A DNA stretch of 64,000 bases from Agarilytica sp045430345. Lineage in GTDB: Bacteria; Pseudomonadota; Gammaproteobacteria; Pseudomonadales; Cellvibrionaceae. The stretch covers positions 930,001 to 994,000 of the forward strand of contig JAILXT010000001.1 of assembly GCA_045430345.1 (NCBI GenBank), in the 5' to 3' direction. Below, piece by piece: positions 25,105 to 34,193 of this stretch. The translations under genes and the position numbers were made by a program. Under the pieces are notes generated by a model. It made no database searches. It was given only the letters and a program-made list of their open reading frames with translations, and had not been told where the DNA came from. Numbering within the stretch: position 1 is the stretch's first letter; each line of letters opens with the position of its first letter.

Positions 25105-26583
25105 ATGACACAGACAGACTCACCTTACTTCGCCGCGATTGACCTGGGCTCGAACAGTTTTCACATGCTGGTCGCTCGCATCACAGAAGATAAAGTTGAG
25201 ATCGTTGACCGAGAGAAACAAATGGTGCAAATCGCTCGAGGCCTTCAGCCCGACGGTAGCCTCGACGAGGGCTCACAAGAACGTGCCATTAACTGCTTAC
25301 ACAAATTCTCCGAGCGCCTGCGGGATATTCCCAGTAGCCAAATTCGAGCAGTGGGCACCAAGACGCTTCGCGCAGCAAGCAACTCCTCCCGCTTTTTAAA
25401 TGCAGCAGAACAGGTACTCGGGGTCAAAATACAAATTGTGTCTGGGTATGAAGAGGCACGATTAGTCTACTCAGGACTTGCCAATACCATTAGTAAATCA
25501 GAACAACGTTTGGTCGTGGATATTGGTGGGGGAAGCACCGAATTTATTGTGGGCAACGGATTAAAACCCCTCCAACTTGAAAGCCTGCCCCTTGGCTGCG
25601 TCGCGTACTCTGAAAAGTACATTCTCCATAATGGCGGGGTCACACGGAAAAACATGCGCAACGTATACTATGCCGCGTGTGCAGAAATTGAAGATATCCG
25701 TAAAAACACACTGCGTGCTGGTTGGGATATCGCCTATGGCACATCCGGCACAATGAAGGCCGTGGGTGATCTCCTACTGGACCTTGACGGTGGCGCCGTT
25801 ATCACTCGCGACTCGCTATATAACCTTATCGAGCGGGTCATTGATGATGGCGCAATTGAATCCAGTAGCATACCCAAATTACGGCGAGACGTACTGCCCG
25901 CTGGGCTGGCGATTCTCCAAGCAATCTTTGACCAACTTAAACTGGAGACCCTTCACGTTGCCGATGCGACGCTTAAAGAAGGGTTAATTTACGACACACT
26001 TGGACGCTTTCAAAATCACGACTCTCGCGTCGAAACCGTAATCGGACTCATAAACCAATACGGCATCGACCAAGAACAAGCAAAGCGGGTAAGCACATCC
26101 GCCCGCGAGCTATGGGCGCAAATCAAAGGGCCTGATTTACCCGGAGTTTCCCGCACCAAGATTTTGGTATGGGCCTCGCAGCTCCACGAAATTGGGCTCA
26201 ATATTTCCCATTCAGGCTATCACCACCACGGTTATTACCTACTTCGCCACAGTGACTTGGCCGGCTTCGGTCGCTATGAACAATATATTTTGGCAAATTT
26301 GGTGCGCTTACAGCGAAAAAAGCTGTCGTATGGCCGCATTGAAGGCTTAGATAGTAGCGCGCTACTGGCATTCATCCCCCTGTTGATCTGCCTACGTATA
26401 TCTGTACTGCTCTACCGTCGCAGAGAGGATATTGGGGCCGCCCCCCGGCTTAAACGTAAAGACGATGCCTATATTTTATCCTTCCCCAAAAAATGGATGG
26501 CGTCTCACCCACTTACGCTAGCAGGTTTAGAACAAGAGCAGCTTTATCTGAGTAACATTGGTATTACGCTAACTATCGAATAG
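25105..26583 (+). CDS. ppx: Exopolyphosphatase (Ppx/GppA family)
   Basis: A 492-residue protein that hydrolyses the ends of polyphosphate or pppGpp. The ASKHA-type phosphate-binding loop is AIDLGSNSFHML near the N-terminus, and the second motif is VVDIGGGSTEFIVG. The C-terminal part is an HD-like helical domain (HEIGLNISHSGYHHHGYYLL) typical of the long Ppx form. The frame and length are complete. The 242-base gap upstream is shared with the divergent methyltransferase gene. Confidence 0.93.
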   Translation: MTQTDSPYFAAIDLGSNSFHMLVARITEDKVEIVDREKQMVQIARGLQPDGSLDEGSQERAINCLHKFSERLRDIPSSQIRAVGTKTLRAASNSSRFLNAAEQVLGVKIQIVSGYEEARLVYSGLANTISKSEQRLVVDIGGGSTEFIVGNGLKPLQLESLPLGCVAYSEKYILHNGGVTRKNMRNVYYAACAEIEDIRKNTLRAGWDIAYGTSGTMKAVGDLLLDLDGGAVITRDSLYNLIERVIDDGAIESSSIPKLRRDVLPAGLAILQAIFDQLKLETLHVADATLKEGLIYDTLGRFQNHDSRVETVIGLINQYGIDQEQAKRVSTSARELWAQIKGPDLPGVSRTKILVWASQLHEIGLNISHSGYHHHGYYLLRHSDLAGFGRYEQYILANLVRLQRKKLSYGRIEGLDSSALLAFIPLLICLRISVLLYRRREDIGAAPRLKRKDDAYILSFPKKWMASHPLTLAGLEQEQLYLSNIGITLTIE

Positions 26584-26716
26584 CATACATTTCGCGGTTA
26601 TTTTGGGGTAAGCTTCCCACTACATTTCCCCCATAACCAATCCCTATTCTCATGGGCCACAGATGTCTACTTACACCAAGACAACAATACCAACACAGAT
26701 GGCTAACAAATAAACG

Positions 26717-27433
26717 ATGCTTATTAAGCTTATCGCCGGTCTGGCCCTTACCGTCATTCTTTTTTGGGCATACAACCGCTGGAAAGCCCTACCCCAAGAC
26801 AAACGCAGAGCGTTTTTTATTAAAGGGCTTGTACTCACCGCATTTGGCATCTGTCTCATCGCAGTTTTAACCGGCCGTGCCCACTGGCTCACCGCTGTTT
26901 TCGCCGGTCTGCTTGCAGCGGCAAAATTCGGCATTCGCGCATTCCCGCTGATTAAACTCTTCCGTGGCAGTCGTTTATTTAATAACCCAAAATTTAAAAC
27001 TGTATTTCTAGACGTACAACTGGATATGCGCAGCGGCCAGGTAGAGGGCCAGGTAATTTCTGGACCGCTGCAAGGCACCCACCTCGCCGCCTTAACGAAA
27101 GATGACTTTGAGTTGTTAGAAAAACATTATCAAAAACACGATAAGGCCTCATATTATCTCATTCGAGTTGTTCGCCAGCGATCTGGCCACCAATATCAAC
27201 AACAGCAATCCGGCAGCCAACAAACATTTGGCGGTTCTGGTGACCCCAGCTTAGAAGAAGCTAAACTGATACTAGGCCTCGAAGGTCACCCAGACAAACA
27301 AGAAGTGATCAAAGCGCACCGCTCACTCATTCAAAAGCTTCACCCAGACAGAGGCGGCAACGATTATTTAGCGTCGCGCGTAAATTTATCAAAAGATATT
27401 TTACTTAAGCATATAAAAAGTACTGAAGGCTAA
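26717..27433 (+). CDS. Membrane-anchored J-domain protein
   Basis: A 238-residue protein with two or three hydrophobic segments in the first 75 residues, a soluble middle region, a Gln/Ser-rich linker (about 158-172), and a C-terminal J-domain. The HPD motif that activates DnaK is at 209-211 (QKLHPDRGG). Placing the J-domain at the C-terminus after membrane helices suggests it recruits DnaK to the inner membrane. The client is unknown. The upstream gap has a GGTTAT..GGGG / CCCC.ATAACC stem near 26596-26638, without a U-tract. Confidence 0.85.
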   Translation: MLIKLIAGLALTVILFWAYNRWKALPQDKRRAFFIKGLVLTAFGICLIAVLTGRAHWLTAVFAGLLAAAKFGIRAFPLIKLFRGSRLFNNPKFKTVFLDVQLDMRSGQVEGQVISGPLQGTHLAALTKDDFELLEKHYQKHDKASYYLIRVVRQRSGHQYQQQQSGSQQTFGGSGDPSLEEAKLILGLEGHPDKQEVIKAHRSLIQKLHPDRGGNDYLASRVNLSKDILLKHIKSTEG

Positions 27434-27478
27434 GGCTCACAATCAGTACCCATAAACATAAAACTCATTGAGGTTTAA

Positions 27479-30400
27479 ATGGCACACACTCATTCTGCAT
27501 TTTCACTGCTGCGTCAGCATCACGTTAAATCATTAAATATTAATGTTGAAGAATACGAGCACAACGTTACGGGCGCACAACATATACATTTATCACCGCA
27601 AAATACGGGTGATGCAGAGAACGTATTCCTGGTTGCCCTACGCACCGTACCTCACGATTCGACAGGTGTGGCCCATATCCTTGAACACACCGCCCTATGC
27701 GGCAGTAAAAAATACCCCGTCCGCGATCCGTTTTTTATGATGACGCGACGCTCTATTAATACCTTTATGAATGCCTTTACCAGTTCAGACTGGACAGCCT
27801 ACCCCTTCGCGAGCCTTAACAAAAAAGACTTCAATAACCTCCTCGACGTTTACCTAGACGCCGTATTCTTTTCCCGTTTAGACGAACTCGATTTTGCGCA
27901 AGAAGGCCACCGATTGGAGTTTTCTGACGCAAAAGATCCATCATCCGACTTAGAATATAAAGGCGTCGTCTACAACGAAATGAAAGGCGCGATGAGCTCG
28001 GTACCTTCTCAACTTTGGCAAGCGGTATGTAAATATTTATTTCCCACAACAACCTACCACTTCAACAGTGGTGGCGATCCAGAAACCATTCCGGATCTTA
28101 GCTACGAACAACTTAAAGCATTTTACGACACACATTACCATCCAAGTAACGCAATATTTATGACCTACGGCGATATAAGTGCTTACGATCATCAAGAAAA
28201 ATTCGAACAACAAGCACTCAATCAGTTTCAACGCCTAGACTATAGCGTTTCTGTACCTAACGAAAAACGCATGTACGCCCCTATTCGGGTTCAAGAAAGC
28301 TACCCAAACAGTGATGACGACATCAGCAATAAAACCCACGTCGTTTTGGGCTGGCTATTAGGAAAAAGTACAGACCTACGCGATAGCCTACGTGCACAAT
28401 TACTCTCCAGTGTATTACTTGATAATAGCGCCACACCCTTAATGCTCGCACTCGAAAGCAGCGACCTAGGAAATGCGCCCTCGCCTCTTTGCGGCTTAGA
28501 TAGCTCACAAAAAGAGTTATCCTTTTTATGCGGTCTAGCCGGTTGCGAAGAACATTCTGCAGAAGCCATTGAAAAGTTGATTCTCGATACACTTCAAAAA
28601 GTCGTAGACGAGGGCATCCCACAAGAAGACGTTGAATCTGCACTTCATCAACTCGAACTGCACCAGCGTGAAGTGGGCGGAGATAGCTACCCCTACGGTT
28701 TACAACTGATTCTCACTGCACTTACCAACGCAACTCACCGTGGCGATCCAGTAGGCCTGCTGAACATCGATGACGAATTAGCCCAACTACGTGAAGATGT
28801 TAAATCACCCTCCTTCATCAAGGACTTATTGCAAGAATTAATTCTCGACAACCCTCACCAAGTGCGCTTAACGATGACGCCAGACGCGCACATCGCAGAA
28901 CGCCAAAAACAAGCGGAGCTAAGCAAGCTCGCCGATATAAAAACGGCGCTGACCGAGGAAGAAACAAAACAGATTATTGATCAAGCCGCGGCGCTCAAAG
29001 AGCGTCAAACACAAGAAGATGACGAAGGCATATTACCCAAGGTCACCTTATTGGATGTCCCAAAAAGCGAAACATTCGTCAGCGCAACAAAAAAAGAACA
29101 TAACAAAACACCCATTAACCAATACCCCGCTGGCACTAACGGTCTCCTTTACCAGCAAGTCATTTTCGATCTACCCGAACTAAACGAAAAAGAGTTACCG
29201 CTGATTTCACTCTACAGCAGCATCATCACCGAACTCGGCGCCAGCGACAAATCCTACCTTGATATGCAACGCCTCCAAGCCAGCGTAAGTGGCAGTTTTA
29301 ACGCTTTCAGCTCAATACGAGGCAGCGTAGACGACAACAATAAGGTGAACGGCTTTTATACTTTCTCCGGAAAAGCCCTGAACCGAAATCACAAAGCCTT
29401 AAGCGAGTTGATGAAATTATCGATCGACGGTGCTCGCTTTGATGAACAAACACGCATACAAGAACTGGTATCACAGATCAGAGTTCACCAGGATCAAAGT
29501 GTCACTGGCAATGGCCACGCCCTTGCGATGATGGCGGCCTCATCTGGCATTTCAGCTGCAGCCCAACTCAGCCACCAGCTAAGTGGGCTTGCAGGTATTG
29601 TTTCCATTAAACAACTCGATGACGCGTTAAAAAATCAAGATTCACTCGATAAACTGTCAGAAACACTGACTCAACTCCACGCGAAAGTGACCAGCAGCGC
29701 TAAACAAATACTACTTATCGGTGAAGAAAGCCAACTCTCAAGCGCAACCGCACAAATTGAAAGCCTGTGTACACCCAATGATTCCACCGCGTCTAGCGCA
29801 TTTTCATTAGCGCCACATCAGGAACGCGTAGCACAAGCGTGGATTACGAATACGCAAGTGAATTTCTGCGCTAAATCCTACCCTACCGTATCCATGAGCC
29901 ATGAGGATGCTGCACCGCTAGTGATTCTAGGCGGATTCTTGCGCAACGGCTTCCTGCATACCGCAGTACGCGAGCAAGGCGGCGCATACGGTGGTGGAGC
30001 CTCGCAAGACAACAACATTGCAGCATTTAGATTTTATTCTTATCGTGACCCACGCTTAGAAGAAACCCTAAACGATTTTGACCGCGCCCTACCCTGGCTA
30101 CTTGATGAAAAACACACGCCCCAGAAACTGGAAGAAGCGATTTTAGGGACGATTAGCAGCTTAGATAAATCTGAATCTCCCGCCGGGCGCGCCAAGCGCT
30201 GCTTTCATGCCGAGATTCACGGGCGTACGGTTGAGCAACGGCAACTATTCCGTGAGCGCGTAATCAATACACGCATGGACGATCTACGCCGCGTTGCTCA
30301 AACCTATTTAACACCCGACAAAGCCAATACAGCGGTCGTGACCAGCGCAGAAAACAAAGCACTCACTGAAAGCATAGGCTTAACAACATTCGAGCTGTAA
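27479..30400 (+). CDS. M16C zinc metalloprotease, PreP-like
   Basis: A 973-residue insulinase-family peptidase like mitochondrial presequence protease, which degrades short unfolded peptides inside a closed chamber. The inverted zinc motif is HILEH (His66, Glu69, His70), with Glu167 (VVYNEMKGAMSS) as the probable third ligand. The second half carries the conserved GGAYGGGASQDNN substrate-side motif. There is no signal peptide, so it should be cytosolic. The length is normal for the family. Confidence 0.95.
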   Translation: MAHTHSAFSLLRQHHVKSLNINVEEYEHNVTGAQHIHLSPQNTGDAENVFLVALRTVPHDSTGVAHILEHTALCGSKKYPVRDPFFMMTRRSINTFMNAFTSSDWTAYPFASLNKKDFNNLLDVYLDAVFFSRLDELDFAQEGHRLEFSDAKDPSSDLEYKGVVYNEMKGAMSSVPSQLWQAVCKYLFPTTTYHFNSGGDPETIPDLSYEQLKAFYDTHYHPSNAIFMTYGDISAYDHQEKFEQQALNQFQRLDYSVSVPNEKRMYAPIRVQESYPNSDDDISNKTHVVLGWLLGKSTDLRDSLRAQLLSSVLLDNSATPLMLALESSDLGNAPSPLCGLDSSQKELSFLCGLAGCEEHSAEAIEKLILDTLQKVVDEGIPQEDVESALHQLELHQREVGGDSYPYGLQLILTALTNATHRGDPVGLLNIDDELAQLREDVKSPSFIKDLLQELILDNPHQVRLTMTPDAHIAERQKQAELSKLADIKTALTEEETKQIIDQAAALKERQTQEDDEGILPKVTLLDVPKSETFVSATKKEHNKTPINQYPAGTNGLLYQQVIFDLPELNEKELPLISLYSSIITELGASDKSYLDMQRLQASVSGSFNAFSSIRGSVDDNNKVNGFYTFSGKALNRNHKALSELMKLSIDGARFDEQTRIQELVSQIRVHQDQSVTGNGHALAMMAASSGISAAAQLSHQLSGLAGIVSIKQLDDALKNQDSLDKLSETLTQLHAKVTSSAKQILLIGEESQLSSATAQIESLCTPNDSTASSAFSLAPHQERVAQAWITNTQVNFCAKSYPTVSMSHEDAAPLVILGGFLRNGFLHTAVREQGGAYGGGASQDNNIAAFRFYSYRDPRLEETLNDFDRALPWLLDEKHTPQKLEEAILGTISSLDKSESPAGRAKRCFHAEIHGRTVEQRQLFRERVINTRMDDLRRVAQTYLTPDKANTAVVTSAENKALTESIGLTTFEL

Positions 30401-30438
30401 TGAAATTATTCACCCAAAAGCCAGAGGCGTAAAAAATA

Positions 30439-30837
30439 ATGAGTTATTATTGGTTTGCTGTATGTGTCAGTTTAAACGGACTGTTTTTATTGCTCCTTGC
30501 GTTTAATGTTTCCCGCGTGAGACTCCGTCATCGCATTTCTTATGGCGATGGCGACAACAAACAATTAAACCGTGCAATTCGGGTGCATTGTAACGGCGTT
30601 GAACAGGTTCCCATTTTCACGCTACTTACTTTAGCGCTAACCGTCACCGGCGCAACACAACTGGTACTTTCTGCTCTGGTCATTCCCTTTACGCTTTCCC
30701 GCGTAACTCACGCTTACGGCATGCTTTTCAGCAAACATATTTTCAGACGAATCGGCGCAGCGCTTACCTACCTCACACAACTTTTGGCAGCAACTACCTT
30801 ACTACTTTCCATTACCGCAGGTGTGGCAATAGGATAA
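30439..30837 (+). CDS. MAPEG-family membrane protein
   Basis: A 132-residue protein with four hydrophobic helices and the MAPEG signature between helices 1 and 2 (RAIRVHCNGVEQVPIFTLL). MAPEG proteins form trimers and many bind glutathione; bacterial members are mostly uncharacterised. It follows the PreP-like gene by 38 bases and is followed by a strong terminator, so the two probably share a transcript. Confidence 0.9.
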   Translation: MSYYWFAVCVSLNGLFLLLLAFNVSRVRLRHRISYGDGDNKQLNRAIRVHCNGVEQVPIFTLLTLALTVTGATQLVLSALVIPFTLSRVTHAYGMLFSKHIFRRIGAALTYLTQLLAATTLLLSITAGVAIG

Positions 30838-30848
30838 CCACGCAGTTC

Positions 30849-30885
30849 CGGATATTGAACACGCCATTTTTAATATCCGTTTTTT
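30849..30885 (+). terminator. Rho-independent terminator after MAPEG gene
   Basis: An 8-bp stem CGGATATT / AATATCCG with a 15-base loop is followed directly by TTTTTT. It starts 12 bases after the MAPEG stop and would end the PreP-MAPEG transcript. Confidence 0.85.
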
Positions 30886-30924
30886 ACATTTTGTTTTTAT
30901 ACTTGAACGTATATTTCAACGAAT

Positions 30925-31431
30925 ATGAACATTGAAGATTTTGACTACAATACACTTAAAGGCTTTTGTGGAAAATCATTTGAGCCCATTATTCACCCGC
31001 CCATAGAACTACGTCTAGACAAACTCGTCCCAGCAAATCTCAAGCTACGCTGGGTCCCCTACTATCATTTTAAAATATATAAAGGGGATACTGAGGCCGG
31101 ACACGTAAATTTCAGAGTTGGTAACACTGCGGATATTATCGAAACAGACGGTCATATTGGTTACCATATAAATACCCATTACCGCGGTCAAAATTTTGCA
31201 TATATGGCCTGTTCACTCTTATTCCCATTTATTAAAGACCACGGATTTAATGCCATTATTTTGACTTGTAATCCGCATAACTACGCCTCTCAAAATACGA
31301 TTAAAAAACTAGGTGGAAAACTGATAAAGACCCAGCTGTTTAGTGAACCACTGCCAGACGGGGATATAGAGCGTAATATTTACCATGTTTCACTTTCGAC
31401 AGCCAAAACCCTTGCAGGTAAGGCGTCATGA
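30925..31431 (+). CDS. GNAT-family N-acetyltransferase
   Basis: A 168-residue GNAT protein. The acetyl-CoA loop region HYRGQNFAYMACSLLFPF corresponds to the R/Q-x-x-G-x-G/A motif. The later NPHNYASQNTIKKLGGKLIK is the usual helix that ends the fold. It resembles RimJ/RimL-type acetyltransferases. It is the last gene before the polyketide cluster and is convergent with the MATE gene, so it may mark the cluster edge. Substrate unknown. Confidence 0.85.
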   Translation: MNIEDFDYNTLKGFCGKSFEPIIHPPIELRLDKLVPANLKLRWVPYYHFKIYKGDTEAGHVNFRVGNTADIIETDGHIGYHINTHYRGQNFAYMACSLLFPFIKDHGFNAIILTCNPHNYASQNTIKKLGGKLIKTQLFSEPLPDGDIERNIYHVSLSTAKTLAGKAS

Positions 31432-31537
31432 GCATCTAACCTTAAGCCAAACGGCACTATCATCTATTCTGAAAGAAGCTAAGTATTTGTTTATGAATTT
31501 CTTTACCCCGCCTCAACAAGTACGCGGGACCGTGCTT

Positions 31538-31559
31538 ATTCTAAGTACGCACTAAGAAT
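31538..31559. other. Stem-loop between convergent genes
   Basis: ATTCTAAGT and ACTAAGAAT pair at 8 of 9 positions around a 4-base loop. It sits between the GNAT stop and the MATE stop, where both transcripts must end. There is no U-tract on either side, so a terminator role is only a guess. Confidence 0.3.
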
Positions 31560-31581
31560 ATGGGTAGCCCTAATTCTAAAG

Positions 31582-32970
31582 CTATGCCCCCGAGTTAGAT
31601 ATACGCCCTAAGTTCACCCAGTTAGTCACATTTGAATACCTGGTATTCCGCTTTAATACTACAAAAGCTAGAAGAAAAAACATAAAATCCGCTATTGGGA
31701 TAGCCAATAAAATACCTCTTCGCCCTATAAAAAATGGCAATATAAATATCAACGGTATACTAAACAAAAATATTTTAGATGGTCCGAGCACCATTGCACT
31801 TCTTGCATCTCCGAGCGACTGAAACATAGCGGCCAAAATGGCAACAGGGCCAACAGTAAAGAAAGCTGCAGAAACATAACGAAGCATTACCGATATCTGC
31901 TCCTTGACCATCGGATCATCGACAAACATACTGCCAACGCTAGCGTAACTAATACCCCAGAAGACGGTTTGAACAATCGTACAATATATAAATACAGACC
32001 TAATGCAAAATTTTATCGTCTCTTTTGCCCTGCCATACTCACCGGCTCCGTAATTATTTCCCAGGATACTCTGAAACGCGATTGTCATACCTACCATTGG
32101 AAACATAACGAAGGTCATTAATCTTGATACAACACCGTACGCCGCCACCGCATCCATATATGTATTGCCTGACCATACCTTTAAATTATAGTTAATTGCA
32201 GCAACAAGGAACGCCATCCCAATTAACGTGAGGCTATTCGGCAACCCCAAAGAAACGATATTGACGACATCACGCCAAAATGAAGACCACCCGCCAAAAA
32301 TAGGGGATAAATATGCATGCCCGCAATACCGATATATTAAAACCGCGCTCAATGCAGTCCCATACCCGATAATCGTAGCATAAGCTGACGCCTCAACGCC
32401 CCAACCAAGTTTTGCAATAAACAAATAGTCAAGAAACACATTAATAAACGTAGAACCTAACATAACGCCACTCATAAAACGGAGTCTACCTTCCGATCGA
32501 AGTGCATCGTTATTAAGGATCATCAACCCAATTACCGGAGAAAAAAAAACCAGCACTCGAACATATTGATCACACAAAACAATTAAGGTCTCGGCATCAC
32601 CAATAATAAAAGCAATAAGAGATTTTCCTGCGATCCAATAGATAACGGACATACCTAAGAAAACAACGATCAATACAATGTACGCACTGACAAATATTTC
32701 ACTTGCCCTTGGCAGATCATTTTCGCCTAATTTTCTAGCTACCAACGAAGCCATACCCTTGGAGAACAAATTGGAAATCGCGAACAAAAACGTTTGAATG
32801 GGAAAAGTTAATGCGACAGCTGCTAACGCATCCGTACCGATATACGCCCCTAAAAAATAAGCATCAACCACGGCAGTCAATCCATGAAAGGTCATAAAAA
32901 ATACCGTGGGGATGGCCACCTTCGAAAAGATACCTGATATTCTTTCAGTTAAATACGGGTTTTTACGCAT
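31582..32970 (-). CDS. MATE-family efflux transporter
   Basis: A 462-residue inner-membrane protein with about 12 helices in two similar halves and MATE features: PTVFFMTFHGLTAVVDAYFL near the N-terminus, LPNSLTLIGMAFLVAAINYN at the start of the second half, and QSILGNNYGAGEYGRAKE. It would export a small organic molecule using Na+ or H+. As the last gene of the leftward cluster operon, it probably exports or gives self-resistance to the polyketide. A 131-base gap separates it from the oxidoreductase gene, so it may also have its own promoter. Confidence 0.93.
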   Translation of the reverse strand: MRKNPYLTERISGIFSKVAIPTVFFMTFHGLTAVVDAYFLGAYIGTDALAAVALTFPIQTFLFAISNLFSKGMASLVARKLGENDLPRASEIFVSAYIVLIVVFLGMSVIYWIAGKSLIAFIIGDAETLIVLCDQYVRVLVFFSPVIGLMILNNDALRSEGRLRFMSGVMLGSTFINVFLDYLFIAKLGWGVEASAYATIIGYGTALSAVLIYRYCGHAYLSPIFGGWSSFWRDVVNIVSLGLPNSLTLIGMAFLVAAINYNLKVWSGNTYMDAVAAYGVVSRLMTFVMFPMVGMTIAFQSILGNNYGAGEYGRAKETIKFCIRSVFIYCTIVQTVFWGISYASVGSMFVDDPMVKEQISVMLRYVSAAFFTVGPVAILAAMFQSLGDARSAMVLGPSKIFLFSIPLIFILPFFIGRRGILLAIPIADFMFFLLAFVVLKRNTRYSNVTNWVNLGRISNSGA

Positions 32971-33101
32971 AAAAGGATGACGAAAATAAAGTGGTTAAGA
33001 GAAACTTACACAAAGAAATGTTTTTACAACTACACATACCCTTTAAACCACGTCTGCAATCAATAGAAACACAGACCGTAAAAAACAATCCATACATTAA
33101 T

Positions 33102-34103
33102 CTAAATATGAAGCAGCTGTTTTCCAAAGTTTTCCCCGGTGTATAAGCGAATAAGTGTTTGGGGGGCATTCTCCAACCCTTTCTGAACATCGGTTTCACA
33201 ACAAATCAGGCCTTTAGACTTCCATTTAAGAAGGTTACAAATTGCCTCTTCCGAACGTTCTAGATAATCTAGAACCAAAACACCCTCTATACGGGCCCGT
33301 TTGTTCACGATGTTAAAATAGTTTTTAGGGCCTGGGGGCAACTGCTCGGAACTGTAGCGTGCGATAGAGCCACATATAACGACTCGAGCGCCTAAAGAAA
33401 TATGTTTTAGCGCTATATCTAAAATAGGCCAACCCACATTATCATAAAAAATATTTATGCCCTGAGGGCAAAGTTCAGCAAGGCGCTTATCGACATCTTC
33501 ATTTTTATAGTCTATCGCGGCATCAAATCCGGCTTTTTCAAGGAGCCAGGAGCATTTCTTTTCTCCGCCGGCTATTCCAATTACGTTACACCCCTTAATT
33601 TTGGCGATTTGCCCTACGATTGAACCCGTAGATCCCGCAGCACCGGAAATCACCACGACATCGTTTTCAGACGGTTTAGCTTTATCCAAAAACCCAAAAT
33701 AGGCTGTAATTCCGGTAACGCCCATAAGCCCCAAAGAAAGTTCAGGGCTAACCTGGGGGTGTAACTTACGTAGTTGCTTACCGTCGGACAGGCAGTAATC
33801 TTGCCAACCTAAAAATCCAGTGACTAACTCACCCACTGAGAATCCATCGATATTTGATCTTACGACCTCTCCTACACCAAGCCCCCTCATTACCTCACCT
33901 ATTTGCACAGGATCAAAATAATTGGGGCTCAGATCAATCCACCCTCTCATGGCTGGATCAAATGCAAGCCACTGATTTTTAATCAATAATTCGCCCGCTA
34001 CAGGAGTGGGAATCGTTGAAGAAGAAAATTCAAAATCACTCTGCTTCACACGGCCCTCAGGATACTTGCGTAGACGCCACTGACGATTATTTTTTTCATT
34101 CAT
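33102..34103 (-). CDS. NADPH-dependent MDR oxidoreductase (zinc-free, CurA/PTGR-like)
   Basis: A 333-residue medium-chain reductase of the leukotriene B4 dehydrogenase/curcumin reductase group. The NADPH fold is VVISGAAGSTGSIVGQIAK, with GIAGGEKKCSWL after it. The group marker FDPAMRGWIDLSPNYF is near the N-terminus, and the typical zinc-ligand cysteines are missing. Such enzymes reduce conjugated C=C bonds of enones. In this cluster it may reduce an enone in the product or serve as a stand-alone enoyl reductase; the first is more likely since a PfaD-type reductase is also present. Confidence 0.9.
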   Translation of the reverse strand: MNEKNNRQWRLRKYPEGRVKQSDFEFSSSTIPTPVAGELLIKNQWLAFDPAMRGWIDLSPNYFDPVQIGEVMRGLGVGEVVRSNIDGFSVGELVTGFLGWQDYCLSDGKQLRKLHPQVSPELSLGLMGVTGITAYFGFLDKAKPSENDVVVISGAAGSTGSIVGQIAKIKGCNVIGIAGGEKKCSWLLEKAGFDAAIDYKNEDVDKRLAELCPQGINIFYDNVGWPILDIALKHISLGARVVICGSIARYSSEQLPPGPKNYFNIVNKRARIEGVLVLDYLERSEEAICNLLKWKSKGLICCETDVQKGLENAPQTLIRLYTGENFGKQLLHI

Positions 34104-34193
34104 AATATGTGATACGCTGTATTATAATCATCATAGCCACCAACAATAAATTTCATAAAAAATCGTAAACTCATTTTTTCCTATAGCAAAATA

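Noticed and set aside
26596..26638. Possible terminator after ppx
   Set aside because: GGTTAT/ATAACC plus GGGG/CCCC stem is interrupted, and no U-tract follows.
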